64,000 nt of DNA from Companilactobacillus zhachilii (GCF_003606365.2 NZ_CP031933.2:1550001-1614000); one strand, 5' to 3'. Shown: positions 26,453-36,419, counted from the stretch's first letter. Made by a program: numbers and translations. The notes: generated by a model not told the origin, from the sequence alone.

Positions 26453-27766
26453 CTAGAACAAATTTCCATACATTAACGTTGCAACAATCGTCATGGAAAG
26501 TCCAACCAGCATTTCCCAAAAGACGACACTCATACGTTCTTTAAAGTGCATATCAACCGCTTTGGCCGTGACATGGAAGTAGTTACCGTGTGGCAATTGA
26601 TCAATAACTGTGGCACCAGTATGAACCATGGCAGCTGCACCTGTCCCCGAAATTCCAAAGGACAGAATTGACTTGCTAAAGGAATTAGAAGCAAGAATAA
26701 CACCCGTCGATGTCGAAGCTGTGGCAGCAGCCATCAAAATACCGGCAATCGGTGCCAAGAATGTTCCCGAAATACCTGAAGCTTGAACAATTTCAACTAC
26801 CTTTTGGGGCAAGTTAGAGACTGAAACTAGCCCAGCAATCGCACCAGCACCAATTAAAATCAAAACAACATCCGTCATTCGGGCTAAGCCTTTTTGCATG
26901 TAGACTAAGAATTTCTTACTCTGTCCCATAGCAATCGCACCAATCAAACCAGCAATTGGCAAAATATACATCGCATCTAAGTTAAATGATGCCAATGACT
27001 TAATACCTAAAATATCGCCTAATGGAGTAATCAATAATAATACAACAGCCACTAACGGCGTAACAATCGCTGTTCTCAAACTAGGCAAATCAGCTTGAGT
27101 CTTAGTTTCAAACTTTTTGGTGTCCGCCACAAACTCTCCCCGATTTTTGATCAATGTTGCTAAAATTACTGTCACAATCAAACCAACAATTGCTGGAATA
27201 AAATCGGCAATCATTACCTGTGATAAATCAACATTGAAGCCCTTAGCTGCCGCAATCGTATTTGGATTAGGTGAAATAACGTTACCCGCTTTACCACCAC
27301 CAGACAATGCCACTAGTAATGAAAGCTTACTGTAATGCATCTTTTGACCAACTTCTAAGGCAATTGGAGCAACAATCAACACGGCGACTGGGATAAAGAT
27401 ACCAACACCTGTCAAAACCATAGTTGATAATGCTAAAGCTAGTATCGCTAATCGATCACTAAAACGATTGACAATATTTGAAGCAATGACGTTAGCGGCA
27501 CCAGATTCCATCATTACCCCAGCTAAAACTCCAGCCGCAATTACTCGAACTATCGTGCCCATCACACCAGAGCTTCCTTTTACAATCGTATCTGTCGTTT
27601 GTGCAAGTGACAATCCACCTACTAAACAACCAACAATTGCACCGAACATCAAAGCATAGACCGGATTAACTCGAAATAAAATTAAACCAATCGCTAAAAG
27701 CAGTCCTAATAATGCTGCCCACCAAGCAATAACCATTCTTCCAAATACACCCTTCCTCGAAAACAT
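26453..27766 (-). CDS. GntP-family organic acid permease
   Basis: A 437-aa secondary transporter of the gluconate/glycerate (GntP/DsdX) family with 12 or so hydrophobic helices. It includes GGGKAGNVISPNPNT near residue 155 and ASTSTGVILASNS near residue 350. The operon with glycerate kinase suggests glycerate as substrate. The start is uncertain: ATG 27766 has its AGAGGA site only one base away, and ATG 27736 (VIAWWAALLG) is an alternative. Confidence 0.88.
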   Translation of the reverse strand: MFSRKGVFGRMVIAWWAALLGLLLAIGLILFRVNPVYALMFGAIVGCLVGGLSLAQTTDTIVKGSSGVMGTIVRVIAAGVLAGVMMESGAANVIASNIVNRFSDRLAILALALSTMVLTGVGIFIPVAVLIVAPIALEVGQKMHYSKLSLLVALSGGGKAGNVISPNPNTIAAAKGFNVDLSQVMIADFIPAIVGLIVTVILATLIKNRGEFVADTKKFETKTQADLPSLRTAIVTPLVAVVLLLITPLGDILGIKSLASFNLDAMYILPIAGLIGAIAMGQSKKFLVYMQKGLARMTDVVLILIGAGAIAGLVSVSNLPQKVVEIVQASGISGTFLAPIAGILMAAATASTSTGVILASNSFSKSILSFGISGTGAAAMVHTGATVIDQLPHGNYFHVTAKAVDMHFKERMSVVFWEMLVGLSMTIVATLMYGNLF

Positions 27767-27832
27767 TCCTCTTGTTAAGTTTTTAACAATTAATTAACGA
27801 GTGTATAATACAGTGATAACTTAGCTAAATCA

Positions 27833-27990
27833 ATGTACAAATGCACAAAGGTTTTTGGAAATTCTTTTAAATTTTAAATATATTTCCTGTTAAATCAATG
27901 TTTCAATCCAAAAAAATATTGTAAAATATTTATATGCACAAATCATAAGCTTACCGTTTTCATGAAAGATTGCATAATAATGCACAAGGA
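27833..27990 (+). promoter_or_regulatory. Repeated ATGCACAA motifs between permease and cdaR
   Basis: ATGTACAA/ATGCACAA lie in tandem at 27833-27848, with further ATGCACAA at 27934 and 27980, all on the plus strand. They lie in the divergent promoter region and are candidate CdaR binding sites. Confidence 0.4.
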
Positions 27991-28000
27991 AGTAAATAAA

Positions 28001-29050
28001 ATGAAACTAGACCCGAATCTGGCACAATCAATCGTTGATAAAATGATGGAGAGTGTCCCCTACAATATTAATATGATGAACGAAAAAGGTTACATCATTG
28101 CTAGTGGTAATAAAGAACGGATAAATACTCTTCACATTGGTGCGATTGACACGATTCAAAGTGGTAAAACTAAACCCATGGTCGAATCTTTTGGTAAATT
28201 TGGTCAGCCCGGTGTCAATATTCCTGTCGAATTCAATGGTGAAACTATCGGAGTTATTGGAATTACTGGTGATCCGAAAAAAGTAACGCCTTTAGCATCC
28301 CTACTTAAAATTTCTACCGAATTATTGATTTCTCAAATCAACAGCACCAAACTTGAAAATCAGCGCAAGGAAAGTCTGAATCATTTTCTTTATCAATGGA
28401 CTAGTACTGACAATATCTTAAATAACGATGAGTTGAGACTTCGTGCCCAAACACTAAAAATCGATTTATCGGTCAAGCGTTATGCCGTTATAATCGCGGC
28501 TAAATCGTTAGTCAAACTTCAACTTAACCCAACTGATTTCAGCTTTAGTAAAACTACTAACCAACAACTCATTATCACAAAAAACAAATCAGACTTACTC
28601 CGCTATCTTAAATTTTGTCAGGATAATCATTTAAAAATTGGTATTAGCAATCGCACAATCAATCTCAAAGAGGCTGTCAAACAAGCTCAAGATACAATAA
28701 CGGTTAGTACCGAATTAGAATTGACCGATATTTATTACTTCAAGCAAATAAGTTTTTTGAATCATCTTTTAGAAAGCAATCTGCATTCCAACCACACATT
28801 GGACATTTTCAAGGGTTTCTTAAAAACAAACTCCGGTCTGGAACTGCTCGAAACCTTAGATTCGTATTTCAAACATAACGGTAACGTAACGGATACATCC
28901 CAGGCTTTGAACATTCACCGCAATACGACTAATTATCGCTTAAATAATATTTCTGAATATTTTGGACTTAATTTACATGACTTAACGGACACTCTCCAGC
29001 TCTACGTTAATTACTTATATTTCAAAAAATATCAATACGAACACAAATAA
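28001..29050 (+). CDS. CdaR-type sugar-diacid/glycerate regulator
   Basis: A 349-aa activator with an N-terminal sugar-diacid sensor domain (about residues 1-135, SIVDKMMESVPYNINMMNE, GVIGITGDP) and a C-terminal PucR-type helix-turn-helix (about 290-345, NVTDTSQALNIHRNTTNYRL). Family members sense glycerate, glucarate or galactarate. It is divergent from the permease-glycerate kinase operon, its likely target. I use ATG 28001 behind AAGGAAG; a longer frame from 27962 lacks a site. Confidence 0.88.
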   Translation: MKLDPNLAQSIVDKMMESVPYNINMMNEKGYIIASGNKERINTLHIGAIDTIQSGKTKPMVESFGKFGQPGVNIPVEFNGETIGVIGITGDPKKVTPLASLLKISTELLISQINSTKLENQRKESLNHFLYQWTSTDNILNNDELRLRAQTLKIDLSVKRYAVIIAAKSLVKLQLNPTDFSFSKTTNQQLIITKNKSDLLRYLKFCQDNHLKIGISNRTINLKEAVKQAQDTITVSTELELTDIYYFKQISFLNHLLESNLHSNHTLDIFKGFLKTNSGLELLETLDSYFKHNGNVTDTSQALNIHRNTTNYRLNNISEYFGLNLHDLTDTLQLYVNYLYFKKYQYEHK

Positions 29051-29134
29051 TTGCTTGTTCAAGGGCATGAATGGACTTTTTCTTAAATAATGCTTATTAT
29101 TTGATTGAATCTACAATAAGGCGAGGCTTTTACA

Positions 29135-29860
29135 ATGGTTTTAATGAATCTTAGTTATCGAACTAATTATTTACACACTTACTTCAAAACAACCGTGGTA
29201 GTTCCTGATACTAACAAACATGACTATACGGCAGTTTGGCTATTACACGGTTACACTGGTGATGACTCTGCTTGGATCCGACATGTTAACGTTGAAAAAA
29301 TGGCTAGGGAACACAACTGGGTCATCATTATGCCTGAAGGTCGCAATGCCTTTTATTCTGACTCTAATTTCATCCCTTACTATTCTTACTTTATTGACGA
29401 ATTTATTCCTAAAATGCAAAATCTATTGCCCATCTCAAAGAGTCGCGCTCAAAACTATATCGTCGGTTCCAGTATGGGTGGTTACGGAGCTTTGAAAATA
29501 GCCTTTTTAAATGATCTTCAATTCAGCAAAGTAGCAGCCCTCTCACCGATTACTGACATTGAACACTTTCGTGACAATCCTAAAGGACCAATGCCCAAAA
29601 ATACCTTCGACAGTATCTTCACTAGTCCTGAAGAAATTGCTCAAAATCAATTAACTAATATTTACAATAAACATCAACCGCAACAACAAATTTTGACACT
29701 TTGTGGCGATGAAGATTTTATGCATGAAGATAACATCATGTTTAAAAACTTTCTCTCAATTCATGCTAAAGGTCGTTACACTTGGATGCCTGTAAAGGGT
29801 AATCATTCCTGGAAAACTTGGGGTGAAAACATCGATAAAGTCTTTAAATGGTTAGACTGA
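29135..29860 (+). CDS. Esterase, alpha/beta hydrolase (EstA/esterase D-like)
   Basis: A 241-aa cytoplasmic hydrolase with an oxyanion segment WLLHGYTGDD, nucleophile Ser113 in GSSMGGYG, an acid in LCGDEDF and His224 in KGNHSWKTW. It resembles the tributyrin esterases of lactic acid bacteria that act on short-chain esters. It is monocistronic with a site in AAGGCGAGG; ATG 29144 is an alternative start. Confidence 0.87.
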   Translation: MVLMNLSYRTNYLHTYFKTTVVVPDTNKHDYTAVWLLHGYTGDDSAWIRHVNVEKMAREHNWVIIMPEGRNAFYSDSNFIPYYSYFIDEFIPKMQNLLPISKSRAQNYIVGSSMGGYGALKIAFLNDLQFSKVAALSPITDIEHFRDNPKGPMPKNTFDSIFTSPEEIAQNQLTNIYNKHQPQQQILTLCGDEDFMHEDNIMFKNFLSIHAKGRYTWMPVKGNHSWKTWGENIDKVFKWLD

Positions 29861-29950
29861 TTTTTATTTTAATAATCGACTTAATTGTAAAACCCACACA
29901 TATGATTGAAACATTTGATCAAGCTTTACAATATTTAAATTAAGCAAATA

Positions 29951-30062
29951 GTGGGACAAAACATGCTCAACTTTCGAGTATTAAGGCAAATAGCCCCAGT
30001 AATCCGATTTTGGATTGCTGGAGCTATTTGTTTTGAGTGGAAAAAGCTATGTTTTATTCCAC
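29951..30062. repeat. Family B repeat, copy 2 (full form)
   Basis: The outer arms GTGGGACAAAACATGCT and AGCTATGTTTTATTCCAC enclose the inner hairpin AAATAGC.CCAGTAATCC / GGATTGCTGG.GCTATTT. It lies between the convergent esterase and aldo/keto reductase genes and probably acts as a terminator for both. Confidence 0.85.
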
Positions 30063-30107
30063 GTCTATGCTGCATGTTTAAAAATAATATTAGTTTTGTC
30101 CCTGATT

Positions 30108-30968
30108 CTAGTCATTAGAGTGAACATCAAAAGCTGACAGAAGCATCGACTCTACACCCGGTGCATCTGGATTATGTGAACCATGACCTTTATCCAATTT
30201 TGTCATTGCCTCCATTTCGGAATTCGTCAGTTCAAAGTCAAATAACTCCATATTACTCTTCATACGTGTCTCATGAGTTGATTTTGGCAATACAATAATA
30301 CCCAATTGATTTTCAAATCTTAAAATAATTTGACCGGCATCTTTATGATATTTTTCAGACAATTGTTTAATCAATGGTTCAGCAAACAATTCACTATTAC
30401 CTTGTCCCAAAGGTCCCCAAGCCTCAATTTTAACATCAGCTGGAGCTAAAACTTTACGTAATTCAACCTGTTGAAAATAAGGATTAAATTCAACTTGGTT
30501 AACAGCAGGCAAAGTCTTAAATTGTGGTACAAAGTTATTCCAAATCTTAGGGGTCATATTGCTGACACCAATCGACTTAATTTGTCCATTTTTCTGGCCT
30601 TCTTCTAAGGCCTTCCAAGCTCCAACTACATCCCCATAAGGCTGGTGTAGCAAATATAGATCGATATAATCTAAGCCTAGTTTCTTTAATGAAGTCGCTA
30701 ATCCCTTCTTGGCCGCCTCATAACCATAATCTTGAAGCCATAATTTACTAGTAACAAAGATGTCTTTTCGATCAATACCACTATCAGCAATCGCCTTACC
30801 AACTTCAGCTTCATTAAAATATGCTGCCGCTGTATCAATATGACGATAACCAACCTTTAATGCTTGTAAAACAGCTTTGTAAGTTGATCCATCGTTGGGA
30901 ATTCGAAAGACTCCAAATCCAACTGCTGGAATCTTATTACCATCATTCAATAAAATATTTTCCATCAT
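30108..30968 (-). CDS. Aldo/keto reductase (2,5-diketogluconate reductase-like)
   Basis: A 286-aa NADPH-dependent reductase. The catalytic set is visible as Asp and Tyr in YRHIDTAAAYFNEAEVG, Lys in VTSKLWLQ and His in LYLLHQPYGD, and the cofactor loop is LPKSTHETRM. The substrate cannot be told. It is divergent from the broken LysR gene, which may once have regulated it. Confidence 0.9.
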   Translation of the reverse strand: MMENILLNDGNKIPAVGFGVFRIPNDGSTYKAVLQALKVGYRHIDTAAAYFNEAEVGKAIADSGIDRKDIFVTSKLWLQDYGYEAAKKGLATSLKKLGLDYIDLYLLHQPYGDVVGAWKALEEGQKNGQIKSIGVSNMTPKIWNNFVPQFKTLPAVNQVEFNPYFQQVELRKVLAPADVKIEAWGPLGQGNSELFAEPLIKQLSEKYHKDAGQIILRFENQLGIIVLPKSTHETRMKSNMELFDFELTNSEMEAMTKLDKGHGSHNPDAPGVESMLLSAFDVHSND

Positions 30969-31113
30969 AAATACCCTCTTTTTATTTTAGTAGTTTGCAT
31001 TTGTTGGACCTCTTTATCCAAGTGATGAATTCATTCTAAAGCCAAAGCTTATCTTTGAAAATTACTAGATAAACATGCTACTATACGATTGACGTATACT
31101 AAGGAGCAGACTA

Positions 31114-31919
31114 ATGATTGAAAACTACTTGTTAGAAGAACTGGTTACCTTTGCTAAATATAAGACTCTTGCTGAAACAGCTAAACAATTGATGGTCACA
31201 CAGCCAACTATTACTCGCGGTATGCAAAAACTTGAAGAAGATTTTGGTGTGAAGCTGTTTGATCGTCAGCCTAATCGCATCACATTGACCGAAAGTTGAC
31301 GGTTGTTAGAGACTTTGAAGAAGCACATCACCAAATTAAAATTGCTTCCGTCGCACCAGGTCCACTGATTGCCTTAAAGACAATCGAATTACCATCAAAT
31401 GCCAACTTAACCGATCAATTTATTACTCCTGACTCAGTTGCTACACTGCTCAGGCAAAATAATTTTTCCTTAATCATAACTAATCAGGAAATTTTAACTG
31501 ACGATATTGAATCGCGGTTTATTGGTACTGAAAAGTTATCGGTTAACTTAGATAAATTCACCTATTTAGCTAATAAAAACTCTGTTAAATTTTCAGAGCT
31601 CAAAGGAACTAGTTTCATTGTTTTAATTGATATTGGTATCTGGAAACAAATTATCCAAACTCATATCCCTAATGCTAAATTTCTTTATCAAAGTCAAATT
31701 GATGCCTTTACTGAAATAACCAAATACTCTAATTTTCCATACTTTAGCACTAATATTTCCAAAATTGATGTTACTCATGCCGACAATGAAAATGATGATC
31801 GAGTTGAAATCCCTATTAGTGACAAAGAAGCAACTATGGAATTTTATGCCTCTTATTTAAAAGAACAACGTGAACTAGTAAATCCCGTAATAAAGTCACT
31901 TTCTGATGCCTGGATTTAG
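31114..31919 (+). pseudogene. Broken LysR-type regulator (deletion plus frameshift)
   Basis: The first frame gives a complete LysR helix-turn-helix (IENYLLEELVTFAKY, VTQPTITRGMQKLEED) with a good AAGGAG site, then stops at a TGA after LTES (31299). The second frame, from 31296, carries the effector domain (IKIASVAPGPLIALKTIE to SDAWI). The parts overlap by 4 nt and total about 268 residues against about 295 for intact relatives. The linker helix after the DNA-binding domain is largely missing. A loss of roughly 80-90 bases is the simplest explanation. Coupled translation of two halves is possible but less likely. Confidence 0.75.
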
Positions 31920-31946
31920 AACCATACAATTTTTAACGAACAAAAA

Positions 31947-31993
31947 ATAGGTTCCTCAGTCGGCGTGTAACCAAAACTGAAGAACCTATTTAC
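31947..31993. terminator. Terminator between the LysR remnant and the nucleoside transporter
   Basis: AAATAGGTTC.TCAGT pairs with ACTGA.GAACCTATTT, between convergent genes. Confidence 0.8.
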
Positions 31994-32001
31994 ATTCACA
32001 A

Positions 32002-33213
32002 TTACCAAACAAACAATCCAACAAAGGCTGCTGACAGAAGTGATACCAAAATACCTGAAAGCAACATGTAACCAACGTTTTTAGAAATAACGTCGTTCTT
32101 TTCTTTATCAACAATTCCCTTGAAACAACCGATAATCATACCTAAGGTTGAGAAATTAGCGAATGAAGTAATGAAGACTGTTAGAACGGCTTTGAAATGG
32201 GGATCGAAATTCTTAATGATTCCGGTAACTTTACCCATAACAACAAATTCATTTGTAACTAACTTAGTACCCATATATTGAGCCATTTGGAACGAATCGT
32301 GACCATTCAATCCTAGTAACCAGGCGAATGGATACATAATGATTCCTAGAATATGTTCCAAAGTCAACCAAGGGTTAACTAATTGGAGAATCTTATCAAT
32401 TAAAGCAGCTAAAGCAACGAAGGCAATAACATTGGCAGCAATGATCAAAATCAAGCGACCGGCGCCCAAAATTGAATCACCCAAAAATGAGAAGAATGGT
32501 TCTTTTTTATCACCTTCACCTTGACCGTGTAACTTGGCGATAGTGTCTTCTTCTGATGTAACCGTAACAGGATTTAACAAACTTGTTACGATAATTGAAT
32601 TAATGATATTAATCGGAATGGCCGTTAAAATAAACTGACCAGGCATCATTTGAATATATGAGCCAATAATTGATGCAGTAACACAACTCATTGACATCAT
32701 AGCCAAAGTAACATTTCTTTGGGCTTTAATTTGTTTCAATTGTAAACTTGAAACAGCTAAAGCTTCTGTATTACCCAAAAACATCATTTCAACCGCAAAG
32801 AATGATTCAAACTTTGGTTGGCCGGTGATGAATGACAAACCTTTACCGATCCATTTGATAATAAATGGTAAAACACCGATATAAGTTAAAATATCAAACA
32901 GTGGTACGATCAAAAGAATTGGTAACAATGCGCTAGTAACGAAGTCCATACTCTTCACATGAACCCAACTAGGTAAAGCAAATTCAATTCCGACGTACGC
33001 CACTTGAACTAACCAGTTGAAACCATCAGCAGCTCCAGAAACGATTGCACGACCGATGTCAAAACTAGTCAAAAACCAAGCTAAGAATAAGTTCAAAACT
33101 ACCATAATAGCAATTGATTTCCATTGGATATTTTTCTTATCCTTCGAGAACAAAAAACCGATTGCTAAAAAGGCGATTACACCTATGACATTAACTACTA
33201 AGTACATATTCAT
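32002..33213 (-). CDS. nupC: Concentrative nucleoside transporter (NupC/CNT)
   Basis: A 403-aa membrane protein of the CNT family, an H+- or Na+-coupled nucleoside importer. The N-terminal helices, the gate regions and the transport core (EMMFLGNTEALAVSS, SYIQMMPGQFILTAI, ANFSTLGMIIG) are in the expected order, and the length is typical. It is monocistronic. Confidence 0.92.
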   Translation of the reverse strand: MNMYLVVNVIGVIAFLAIGFLFSKDKKNIQWKSIAIMVVLNLFLAWFLTSFDIGRAIVSGAADGFNWLVQVAYVGIEFALPSWVHVKSMDFVTSALLPILLIVPLFDILTYIGVLPFIIKWIGKGLSFITGQPKFESFFAVEMMFLGNTEALAVSSLQLKQIKAQRNVTLAMMSMSCVTASIIGSYIQMMPGQFILTAIPINIINSIIVTSLLNPVTVTSEEDTIAKLHGQGEGDKKEPFFSFLGDSILGAGRLILIIAANVIAFVALAALIDKILQLVNPWLTLEHILGIIMYPFAWLLGLNGHDSFQMAQYMGTKLVTNEFVVMGKVTGIIKNFDPHFKAVLTVFITSFANFSTLGMIIGCFKGIVDKEKNDVISKNVGYMLLSGILVSLLSAAFVGLFVW

Positions 33214-33440
33214 ATATACTTAACCCCTTTTTTTATTTGAAGCTCTGCATTAGTTAAATTTTTCACTTCTTTTTCATATTACATGGGGTTCAACTTTTTG
33301 TAAATATATTTTTACAATGATTTCACACTAAAATCGTCATCATTTTAAATTTTATAGAATAGCTCTATAATAGTATTGTTATCGTTTACAAAGATATTCA
33401 ATATTTTAAATATTAATCCTTTTGAAAGCGAGGTTTCAAT

Positions 33441-34286
33441 TTGAAATCTATCACATTTAACCACCAAAATACTTCCGCCATTGGTATTGGAACTTGGCAC
33501 ATTGGTGAAGGAAATAACAAGAAAACTGAATCAGAAATGAACGCCATCCGATACGGTTTAGACCATGGTATCAACGTTATTGATACTGCAGAAATGTATG
33601 GTGAAGGTAAATCCGAAACACTTGTTGGCAATGTCATCAAGGATTATAATCGTCAAAACTTCCAACTTATCTCTAAATTTTACCCTTACCATGCCACACC
33701 AAAACTAATTGAAGAAAGCCTCAAAGCTAGCTTGAAACGACTCCAAACTGATTATTTAGACTTATACTTACTTCACTGGCGTGGTCAAACACCTTTAATC
33801 GAAACAGTGGCCGGCTTGGAACAAATGGTTAAAGCCGGTTTGATTAAAAACTGGGGCGTTTCAAACTTTGATCGTAACGATTTGGAAGAACTCTTCAGCC
33901 TCCCTAACGGCCAAAATTGCCGCATCAACGAGGACCTTTACAATATTGGAAGCCGTGGCATCGAATATTCAGTTCTCCCCTGGCAAAAAGAACACCATGT
34001 TTCATTCATTGGTTATTCTCCATTCGGATCCGATGGTAGTGAATACTTGAAGATCCAACCAGTACTAGAAAAAATGGCTCAGCAAAAACATGTCACTACA
34101 CACCAATTGTTGTTAGCCTGGGTTTTGCGTAATCACGATCTACTCAGCATTCCAAAGACCGGTTCACCTGAACATATGCAAAGTAACATTGAAGCGGTCG
34201 ACATCACTTTTACTAATGATGAATTAGAACTCTTAGATAAGACATACCCCGCTCCTAAACATGATGAACCATTAGAAATGATTTAA
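33441..34286 (+). CDS. Aldo/keto reductase, YtbE/YvgN class
   Basis: A 281-aa oxidoreductase with Asp and Tyr in VIDTAEMYGEGKSE, Lys in LISKFYP, His in LYLLHWRGQ and a C-terminal cofactor site (SIPKTGSPEHM). It is not closely similar to the reductase at 30.1-31.0 kb. The start is TTG behind AGCGAGG. It is monocistronic and the substrate is unknown. Confidence 0.9.
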   Translation: MKSITFNHQNTSAIGIGTWHIGEGNNKKTESEMNAIRYGLDHGINVIDTAEMYGEGKSETLVGNVIKDYNRQNFQLISKFYPYHATPKLIEESLKASLKRLQTDYLDLYLLHWRGQTPLIETVAGLEQMVKAGLIKNWGVSNFDRNDLEELFSLPNGQNCRINEDLYNIGSRGIEYSVLPWQKEHHVSFIGYSPFGSDGSEYLKIQPVLEKMAQQKHVTTHQLLLAWVLRNHDLLSIPKTGSPEHMQSNIEAVDITFTNDELELLDKTYPAPKHDEPLEMI

Positions 34287-34297
34287 GTTCAACCTAA

Positions 34298-34357
34298 AAA
34301 TAGCAATAAGAATTTATCCTCAACACAAATGGATATTTTCTTATTGCTATTTTTTTG
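34298..34357 (+). terminator. Terminator after the aldo/keto reductase
   Basis: AAATAGCAATAAGAA pairs with TTCTTATTGCTATTT and is followed by a T tract. Confidence 0.85.
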
Positions 34358-34445
34358 TAGTAATCTATGCATTTAATAACGTTAAATCATTCATTTCTAA
34401 GCCATCACAATATAATTTCATCCAATTATGAGACCATACCGAAAA

Positions 34446-34635
34446 AACTAGCCGGAAAGAGCAAGAAATTTTGGTCACTGTGAAGGTGGCGTTGGCGCTT
34501 TAGCGCCTACACCACGGGACGACTTTTGAAACTCGCGCTCTCTGCGAGGTTCAAAAGCGAGATTCGAGACCGCACCCTGGCTCGAATCGGTCCCCATAGT
34601 GACCAAAATTTCTTGCTCTTGTAGGCGGCATATTT
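34446..34635 (+). repeat. Family A element, copy 10
   Basis: The outer stem has a compensated change: TTTTGGTCACTGTG against CATAGTGACCAAAA, where copies 1 and 2 have TCGC / GCGA. The first hairpin GGCGC / GCGCC and third hairpin ATTCGAG / CTCGAAT are compensated too. It ends 12 bp after the stop of the amino-acid permease gene. Confidence 0.92.
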
Positions 34636-34647
34636 AACTACCAAACA

Positions 34648-35973
34648 TTACTTAACAAAATTCTTTTTAGTTAGAAAATAAAATGGAACCGCCACTAATA
34701 AAGCACCGAAACCCCAGATTAAATTAGAAATGCTTGTCTGAGCTAATAACCAAAGTGAGATAGTAATTGCAATTACAGGAATCAACCCACCAAAAGGAAT
34801 TTTGAAACCTGACTTGCGATTCTTCATCGTCTTTCGAAAAATCAACACTGCCAAACAACTAGGAATATACTGGGCAAATCGTGATACAGCACTAATTTGA
34901 ACCAAAGTATTGAAGCTACCTGAAACGGCTACTAATAATCCTAAAAGTGCTGAAATAATAATTGCATTATGAGGAACGCCAAACCGATTTTTATGTGTTA
35001 AAAATTTAGGCATCATACCATGTTCAGCCATCGCAACGCCAAATCTTGGAGTAATGAATGATGTAGAAAAGCCTACCCCTCCAATGGACATTAACGTTCC
35101 AGCCGCAACTAAGTAACTACCAAAATTACCAACCATTTTCCCAAAAGCATCCTGAATTGGTGTCGTACTTTGAGCTAAAGATGTTCCTAACACACCGATA
35201 CAAACAGTTTGAACCAAAATATAAAACGCCGCTACAGCCAAAATAACGATAATAAGAACCCGTGGTAAATCTTTCTTAGGTTTTTTCATTTCACCAGCAG
35301 CTACGACTGAACTTTCAATTCCTGTAAAGACAAAAAACATCGTCATAGCCGCTTTAGCAAACGAACCCTTATTGGCAACGGACGCTGGTACTAGGGGTGT
35401 GAAGTTACCACCTTTAATAAACCAAATCCCCACCGCAATAAAAATCACTAATGGTAATAACTTAGAAATAGTCACCGTATTATTTAAAATCGATGCAACT
35501 TTGATACCAAAGAGATTGGTCACCATTAACGTCAAAGCCATTACCGTAACAATTATATCTTTGGCAATGGGATTATTTAGAGCTGGAAATACTCCGGCAA
35601 CAGCAGTCGCAAAACCTACATATAAAGTTCCTTCGGCAATGATTCTAATCGTCCACGTTACAAAACCAACTTCATAACCGACAAAATCACCAAAGGCTGC
35701 TTTAGCATAAACATATGCGCCTCCTGTCTCAGAAAACAGACTAGAATCTTCAGCAAAACACAAACCAATCGTCAAAACTAAAATGGCATCAAACATTAAA
35801 ACAAAGATACTGGCGGGACCGAACAGACGCATCCCCTCATTAGGTAACAGAAAAATACCTGACCCAATAATACTATTGATTCCAAATAATAATACTGTCC
35901 AAAAGCCCATTTTTTTAGACTTAGTTGTTGAATGAACAGTTGGTGCTGCATCGACTGAGATAACTTGTTTCAT
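34648..35973 (-). CDS. APC-superfamily amino-acid permease
   Basis: A 441-aa permease with twelve or so helices. The APC motif near the start is FGINSIIGSGIFLLPNEGM (about residues 29-47), and FTGIESSVVAAGE is near residue 218. The substrate is unknown. The nearby gamma-glutamyl hydrolase remnant suggests glutamate, GABA or a polyamine. It follows a 73-aa gene by 5 bp. Confidence 0.88.
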   Translation of the reverse strand: MKQVISVDAAPTVHSTTKSKKMGFWTVLLFGINSIIGSGIFLLPNEGMRLFGPASIFVLMFDAILVLTIGLCFAEDSSLFSETGGAYVYAKAAFGDFVGYEVGFVTWTIRIIAEGTLYVGFATAVAGVFPALNNPIAKDIIVTVMALTLMVTNLFGIKVASILNNTVTISKLLPLVIFIAVGIWFIKGGNFTPLVPASVANKGSFAKAAMTMFFVFTGIESSVVAAGEMKKPKKDLPRVLIIVILAVAAFYILVQTVCIGVLGTSLAQSTTPIQDAFGKMVGNFGSYLVAAGTLMSIGGVGFSTSFITPRFGVAMAEHGMMPKFLTHKNRFGVPHNAIIISALLGLLVAVSGSFNTLVQISAVSRFAQYIPSCLAVLIFRKTMKNRKSGFKIPFGGLIPVIAITISLWLLAQTSISNLIWGFGALLVAVPFYFLTKKNFVK

Positions 35974-35978
35974 GATTT

Positions 35979-36200
35979 TTACCTTCTATATATATTCAGA
36001 TTTTTTTGATTGATTACGCGAAATACGCTCTGTTCCGGCTGCTGGATCTGCTGAACAGGTTCAAGAAATTCTGGCTGTAGAAGGTCGTTAACTGAAAACT
36101 CACCATGCTCTAATCCCATAACTACTGACAATTGTTCGACTAGCTTAGTAGCTCCGTTTAGAATGTTTGCATTGATAATATTTTCAGTTAAATTACTCAT
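35979..36200 (-). CDS. Small hypothetical protein cotranscribed with the permease
   Basis: A 73-aa protein, MSNLTENIINANILNG to NLNIYRR, acidic and Gln-rich in the middle (EFLEPVQQIQQPEQ) with no membrane helix. It has a proper GAGGTAAAG site and ends 5 bp before the permease ATG, which supports it as a real leader gene. I do not recognise the family. It could be a small accessory or regulatory protein, or a remnant. Confidence 0.5.
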   Translation of the reverse strand: MSNLTENIINANILNGATKLVEQLSVVMGLEHGEFSVNDLLQPEFLEPVQQIQQPEQSVFRVINQKNLNIYRR

Positions 36201-36315
36201 GAATTCTTTACCTCTTTTTTTAATTTTAAAGTAAAGCCTAGCACTCTGAAAATCATTGTCAATTTTTCTATAATATAATTAATATATTTCTAATCAAAAA
36301 GACTAACCACAAAAG

Positions 36316-36402
36316 TTTGGGACAAAGCTATTATTATCTTTAAATCTGCAATATAAAAGTGGAACAAAACATAGCTTTCGAGCATGTTTTGTTCCACTTT
36401 CT
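36316..36402. repeat. Family B repeat, copy 5 (variant), with terminator
   Basis: AAAGTGGAACAAAACAT (36356-36372) pairs perfectly with ATGTTTTGTTCCACTTT (36384-36400). The arms are the outer arms of family B without the inner hairpin. It terminates the gamma-glutamyl hydrolase transcript. Confidence 0.8.
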
Positions 36403-36419
36403 CATAATTAGTCTAATCT

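Noticed and set aside
31114..31919. Two separate intact genes (short HTH protein and a periplasmic-binding-like protein)
   Set aside because: The two parts match the N- and C-terminal domains of one LysR protein in order, with a 4-nt overlap and a weak second start.
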